From assembly GCA_937958785.1 (NCBI GenBank), contig CALGMY010000035.1, positions 1 through 7,572 of the forward strand: a stretch of DNA of 7,572 nucleotides, in the 5' to 3' direction. Each line of letters begins with the position of its first letter. Position 1 is the stretch's first letter. The notes under the pieces are model-generated. The model did not search any database. It was not told the DNA's origin and saw nothing but the letters and a program-made list of their open reading frames with translations. The position numbers were made by a program, and so were the translations under genes. Of the stretch, positions 5,165-7,572 are shown piece by piece. Source of the stretch: an uncultured Gammaproteobacteria bacterium (GTDB taxonomy: Bacteria; Pseudomonadota; Gammaproteobacteria; Steroidobacterales; GCA-2729495).

Positions 5165-5186
5165 TCGCGGCTGAAGCCGCTCCTAC
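5165..5186 (-). repeat. REP element, GCGGC variant, inverted relative to 4489
   Basis: This is the reverse complement of 4489-4510 over 22 bases. On the minus strand its head lies 7 bases after the TAA of the HD-domain gene. With the copy at 4489 it brackets the PEP-CTERM-like gene and its upstream region. Confidence 0.9.
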
Positions 5187-5193
5187 ATCGCCT

Positions 5194-6231
5194 TTAGAGA
5201 CCCAGCGACGCTGCCGGCGCGTTCAGGCTGGCGAGCTGGCGGCTCACCAGCGCGCCCACCGACTCGGCCGGGTTCGGCAGCACGGTGAACACCGGGGGCT
5301 TGCGCTTCAGGCTGGACACGTCGCCCTCGGCGAGCAGGCGCTCCAGGTGCTTCAGGTTCTGCTCGATGGCGAGCAGGTAGGGATTCTGTCCCCCGAACAG
5401 GGGCTCCACGTTCCGGTAGGCCCGGTTGAAGCTCTTCTCGAGCCGGGCGCGGGCCGAGTGCTCCCAGAAGCCCGGCGTCTGGCGCAGCAGGTCGGCGCCG
5501 GAGGCATAGCGCACGACCTGCTCCCGGGGGCTCTTCTGCTCCACCGCGATGCCAGCCAGCACGAACTCGCCGTAGAGCCGGTCCCGGCACTTCTCCAGGT
5601 AACAGCGGTCCGCCATCTGGGCCAGCATGTCGGCGGTGCCGAGCAGGTGGCCGACCGTGCTGTCCCGGGGGTCGTCGAGCTCGATGTCGTCCAGTGCGAT
5701 TTCGTAGCCCGTGAAATGCACGACCTGCCGGGCCACGGGCACCCAGTGGCCGAGGCCGATGCGGGGCAGGTAAGTGGTGAGGAACTCGGCGCTGCGGCTG
5801 ATGTGCCGGGGCGTGACCTCGGCGCCGTTGCGATGGCGCTCGCCGACCCGGCGGATGTAGCCGGCGTCGTGGAAGAGCGCACAGATGAGGCCGACGACCG
5901 CCCGCTCGTGCCCCAGCCGGTCCGCCTCCGGGGCCGTCAGCTCGTAGCCGGCCAGCAGGCGGGCCATGGCGAGGGTCACGTCCAGCGAGTGCTGCTGGTC
6001 GTGGTAGAGGGTGTCGCAACCCACATAGCCCTCGGCCTGGCCCCGGAACAGCCGCCGGAAGTCGTGGAACGCGAGCCACAGCGGATCGAAGCCGCACCCG
6101 GGCCAGGCCCGTTCGAAGACGTCCTGGCAGGCGATGCGCACCTCGTCGACCGAGCTCACGCGCACCGTGTTGGTGACGTCGTACTCATTGCGCCGGTTGC
6201 GCGGGTCGAAGGCGAAGGCTGGAGCCGTCAT
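5194..6231 (-). CDS. HD-domain putative metal-dependent phosphohydrolase (PDE-like motif)
   Basis: This 345-residue protein has no signal peptide. Residues 76-94 read YHDQQHSLDVTLAMARLLA, giving His77-x3-His81. LICALFHDAGY carries His121-Asp122, and GTADMLAQMAD carries Asp201, completing the H...HD...D metal-binding set of HD hydrolases. The H-x3-H start and the aliphatic context recall class I cyclic-nucleotide phosphodiesterases, although the family's usual HPG after HD is missing (AGYIRR instead). More His residues (143, 162, 172) could add ligands. The C-terminal third (about 210-345) has no motif I recognise. Plausible substrates are a cyclic nucleotide or another phosphoester; none is shown. 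The ATG at 6231 is preferred over an in-frame TTG at 6267, although no clear ribosome site precedes it. It follows pirin on the same strand after an 82-base gap containing overlapping hairpins. Confidence 0.75.
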   Translation of the reverse strand: MTAPAFAFDPRNRRNEYDVTNTVRVSSVDEVRIACQDVFERAWPGCGFDPLWLAFHDFRRLFRGQAEGYVGCDTLYHDQQHSLDVTLAMARLLAGYELTAPEADRLGHERAVVGLICALFHDAGYIRRVGERHRNGAEVTPRHISRSAEFLTTYLPRIGLGHWVPVARQVVHFTGYEIALDDIELDDPRDSTVGHLLGTADMLAQMADRCYLEKCRDRLYGEFVLAGIAVEQKSPREQVVRYASGADLLRQTPGFWEHSARARLEKSFNRAYRNVEPLFGGQNPYLLAIEQNLKHLERLLAEGDVSSLKRKPPVFTVLPNPAESVGALVSRQLASLNAPAASLGL

Positions 6232-6247
6232 GGGCGGATTCTGGCAC

Positions 6248-6273
6248 GCGCCTTCCGGCGCTTCCAAGCGCCG
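6248..6273 (-). other. Two mutually exclusive hairpins between pirin and the HD gene
   Basis: On the minus strand, CGGCGCTT-GG-AAGCGCCG (6273-6256) and GCGCC-GGAA-GGCGC (6261-6248) share the segment 6257-6261, so only one can form at a time. The second has a GNRA-type loop and resembles the REP core without its GTAGGAG head. It ends 16 bases before the HD start codon. No T-run is present, so this is not a standard terminator; an attenuator role or REP remnant is possible. Confidence 0.35.
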
Positions 6274-6313
6274 AAAGTCGCGCGTTCGCCCGCATTCGCG
6301 GGGCGGAGGCCGC

Positions 6314-7183
6314 TCAGCGCTCCGGCAGCGGGATGAACTCGGTCTCGCCGGGGACGGGCGCGAAGCGGCCGAGGCGCCAGTCCTCCCGTGCGCGCTCGAG
6401 CCGGGCTTCCGAACTCGACACGAAGTTCCACCAGATATGACGCGGCCCGTCGGCCGGCTCGCCGCCCAGGATCATGCAGCGGCTGGCCGCGGTGGCCTCG
6501 AGCGTGACCCGGGCACCGCTGGCCAGCACCGCGCAGGTGCCGACCGGCACGGCCTCCCCGTCGATCGCGATGGACCCGTCCACCACGTACACCCCCAGTT
6601 CCGGGTACTCCGGCGGCAGTCGCAGTGCGGCACCTGGCGCCAGGTCCAGGGCGGCGTAGCCCATGGGGCTGAAGGTGCGCACGGGGGAGGTGAGGCCGAG
6701 CAGGGTGCCGGCGATGACCCGGATGTGCACGCCGTCGGCGTCCCGCGTCGGTAGGGCGGCAGTGCCGTAATGATGAAAGGCGGGCGCCGTCTCCTCCGCC
6801 TGCTGCGGGAGGGCCACCCAGGACTGCATGCCATGGAGCCGCGAAGGGCGCTGCCGGCTGCCGGGTGGGGTGCGCTCCGAGTGGGCGATGCCGCTGCCCG
6901 CCGTCATCCAGTTCACCTCGCCCGGCCGGATGGGTTGAACGAACCCGAGGCTGTCCCGGTGCAGCAACTCGCCCTCGAACAGCCAGGTGACCGTGGCGAG
7001 ACCGATGTGGGGATGGGGCCGTACGTCGACCCCGGCCCCGGGCAGGAAGGTGGCCGGGCCCATCTCGTCGAGGAAGATGAAGGGGCCGACCATCTGCCGG
7101 GGACCGCCGGGCAGGATGCGCCGGACCGTGAAGCCGCCGAGGTCCCGCTCCCGGCCCGGGATCAGGTGGGCGATGGCGCTCAT
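6314..7183 (-). CDS. Pirin family protein (bicupin)
   Basis: This is a 289-residue cupin-fold protein of the pirin family. The N-terminal cupin holds the full metal-site motif: RPHPHIGLATVTWLFEGELLH begins near residue 55 with His57 and His59, and SGIAHSE gives His101 and Glu103, close to human pirin His56, His58, His101 and Glu103. Other hallmarks are MVGPFIFLDEMGP (31-43), LHGMQSWVALP (116-126) and a C-terminal cupin ending in the family-typical GPRHIWWNFVSSS (246-258). Bacterial pirins include quercetin 2,3-dioxygenases (YhhW-like) and redox or metabolic regulators; which applies here is unknown. It is cytosolic, with no signal peptide. The ATG overlaps the TGA of the upstream gene (7180-7183), indicating translational coupling. 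Length and residues look intact. Confidence 0.92.
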   Translation of the reverse strand: MSAIAHLIPGRERDLGGFTVRRILPGGPRQMVGPFIFLDEMGPATFLPGAGVDVRPHPHIGLATVTWLFEGELLHRDSLGFVQPIRPGEVNWMTAGSGIAHSERTPPGSRQRPSRLHGMQSWVALPQQAEETAPAFHHYGTAALPTRDADGVHIRVIAGTLLGLTSPVRTFSPMGYAALDLAPGAALRLPPEYPELGVYVVDGSIAIDGEAVPVGTCAVLASGARVTLEATAASRCMILGGEPADGPRHIWWNFVSSSEARLERAREDWRLGRFAPVPGETEFIPLPER

Positions 7184-7572
7184 GTGCAGAGCGGCGGCAG
7201 GCCGTGGTCCGTGCGGATCTTCTGCAGCTTCAGCAGGCCCTCCAGCGTGTCGCTGCGCGCCCGGTCCGGGTTCGCCCGCACCGGGTCGACCGCACCCCAC
7301 TGGCCGTAGATCGCCGCGGCCCTGGCGGCGTTGCCCGACTCCTCGGCGGCCATTGCCTGGATGAGCAGCGCGTAGCTGCGGCGTTCCGGATCGGTCTCGC
7401 TGGCAAAGGCCTTCTCGGCCCGGCTGATGGCACCCACGTGCCGGCACCGGGCGAGTTCCTCGCCGGCGGCGAAGTTGAGGTCGCCCATGCGGGCCCGGAG
7501 TGCCGCGTCGCTGACGGCGGCTTCACCGGCCGGTGTTGGCGCCGGTGCCGGCGCCGGTGCCGGGGACGACCC
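7180..7572 (-). CDS. C-terminal part of an unidentified protein with a Pro/Ala linker
   Basis: The frame is open to the window edge, so the 5' part is missing and 130 residues are visible. It begins with a low-complexity linker (PAPAPAPAPTPA), followed by about 110 residues rich in Ala, Arg and Glu that look helical: SDAALRARMGDLNFAAGEE, then a region with two possible TPR-like helix pairs (SYALLIQAMAAEESGNAARA, then AAIYGQWGAVDP), ending HGLPPLCT. The linker suggests a membrane-anchored or periplasmic protein with a distal helical domain, but the anchor would lie outside the window. An ATG at 7488 is internal and not favoured as start, because the frame and codon bias continue upstream. The stop overlaps the pirin ATG. 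The family was not recognised. Confidence 0.6.
   Translation of the reverse strand, partial: GSSPAPAPAPAPTPAGEAAVSDAALRARMGDLNFAAGEELARCRHVGAISRAEKAFASETDPERRSYALLIQAMAAEESGNAARAAAIYGQWGAVDPVRANPDRARSDTLEGLLKLQKIRTDHGLPPLCT
7538..7561. repeat. Two tandem 12-base repeats encoding the Pro/Ala linker
   Basis: GGCGCCGGTGCC occurs twice in tandem. On the minus strand it encodes alternating Pro and Ala. Such units are prone to slippage, so linker length may vary between strains. Confidence 0.8.

Noticed and set aside
5347..6336. A 329-codon open frame on the plus strand across the HD gene
   Set aside because: It runs antisense to the HD motifs and into the end of pirin, with a composition typical of a reversed high-GC gene.

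Overview
The window is a high-GC (roughly two thirds G+C) bacterial chromosome segment, most likely from a gammaproteobacterium. Three things suggest this: YbjQ-, RraB-like, FghA- and pirin-type genes; a secreted protein with a PEP-CTERM/VPLPA-like sorting tail; and short REP-type palindromes with a GTAGGAGCG head, of a style common in Xanthomonadales, Chromatiales and related orders. The order cannot be fixed from the sequence. Gene density is high, and no gene-free stretch reaches 300 bases.

Layout from left to right. The last 15 codons of an unidentified plus-strand gene end at 48. A compact three-gene plus-strand operon follows (154-1269): a YbjQ/UPF0145 protein, a VOC/glyoxalase-fold protein, and an RraB-like protein that overlaps the VOC gene by ATGA. 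It converges on fghA, S-formylglutathione hydrolase (minus strand, 1321-2184), across an inverted REP pair that contains both stop codons. Divergent from fghA, with only 50 bases between the start codons, is a Tat-exported DUF1838-family protein (2235-3272). A second inverted REP pair and a 142-base, relatively AT-rich leader then precede a luciferase-like flavin- or F420-dependent oxidoreductase (3459-4484). A small secreted PEP-CTERM-like protein (minus strand, 4501-5106) of lower GC lies between two inverted REP copies. The right end is a minus-strand run: the end of an unidentified Pro/Ala-linker gene (7180-7572, cut by the window edge), a pirin (6314-7183) overlapping it by ATGA, and an HD-domain putative phosphohydrolase with an H-x3-H...HD...D pattern resembling class I cyclic-nucleotide phosphodiesterases (5194-6231).

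The genes are mostly housekeeping or stress functions: formaldehyde detoxification, a possible RNase E modulator, pirin and an oxidoreductase. They do not form one obvious pathway, and I see no defence island, prophage or transposase. The most notable signal is the REP family. There are seven full copies in two stem variants with compensatory changes. Six of the seven sit 0-11 bases after a stop codon with the GTAGGAG head facing the gene. In three genes the TAG of the head is itself the stop codon, and a fourth gene stops inside a REP read from the other strand. In the RraB-like gene, three 12-base copies of the head with TAG changed to CAG have added a (QERP)3 tail, which looks like protein C-terminus evolution driven by a REP.
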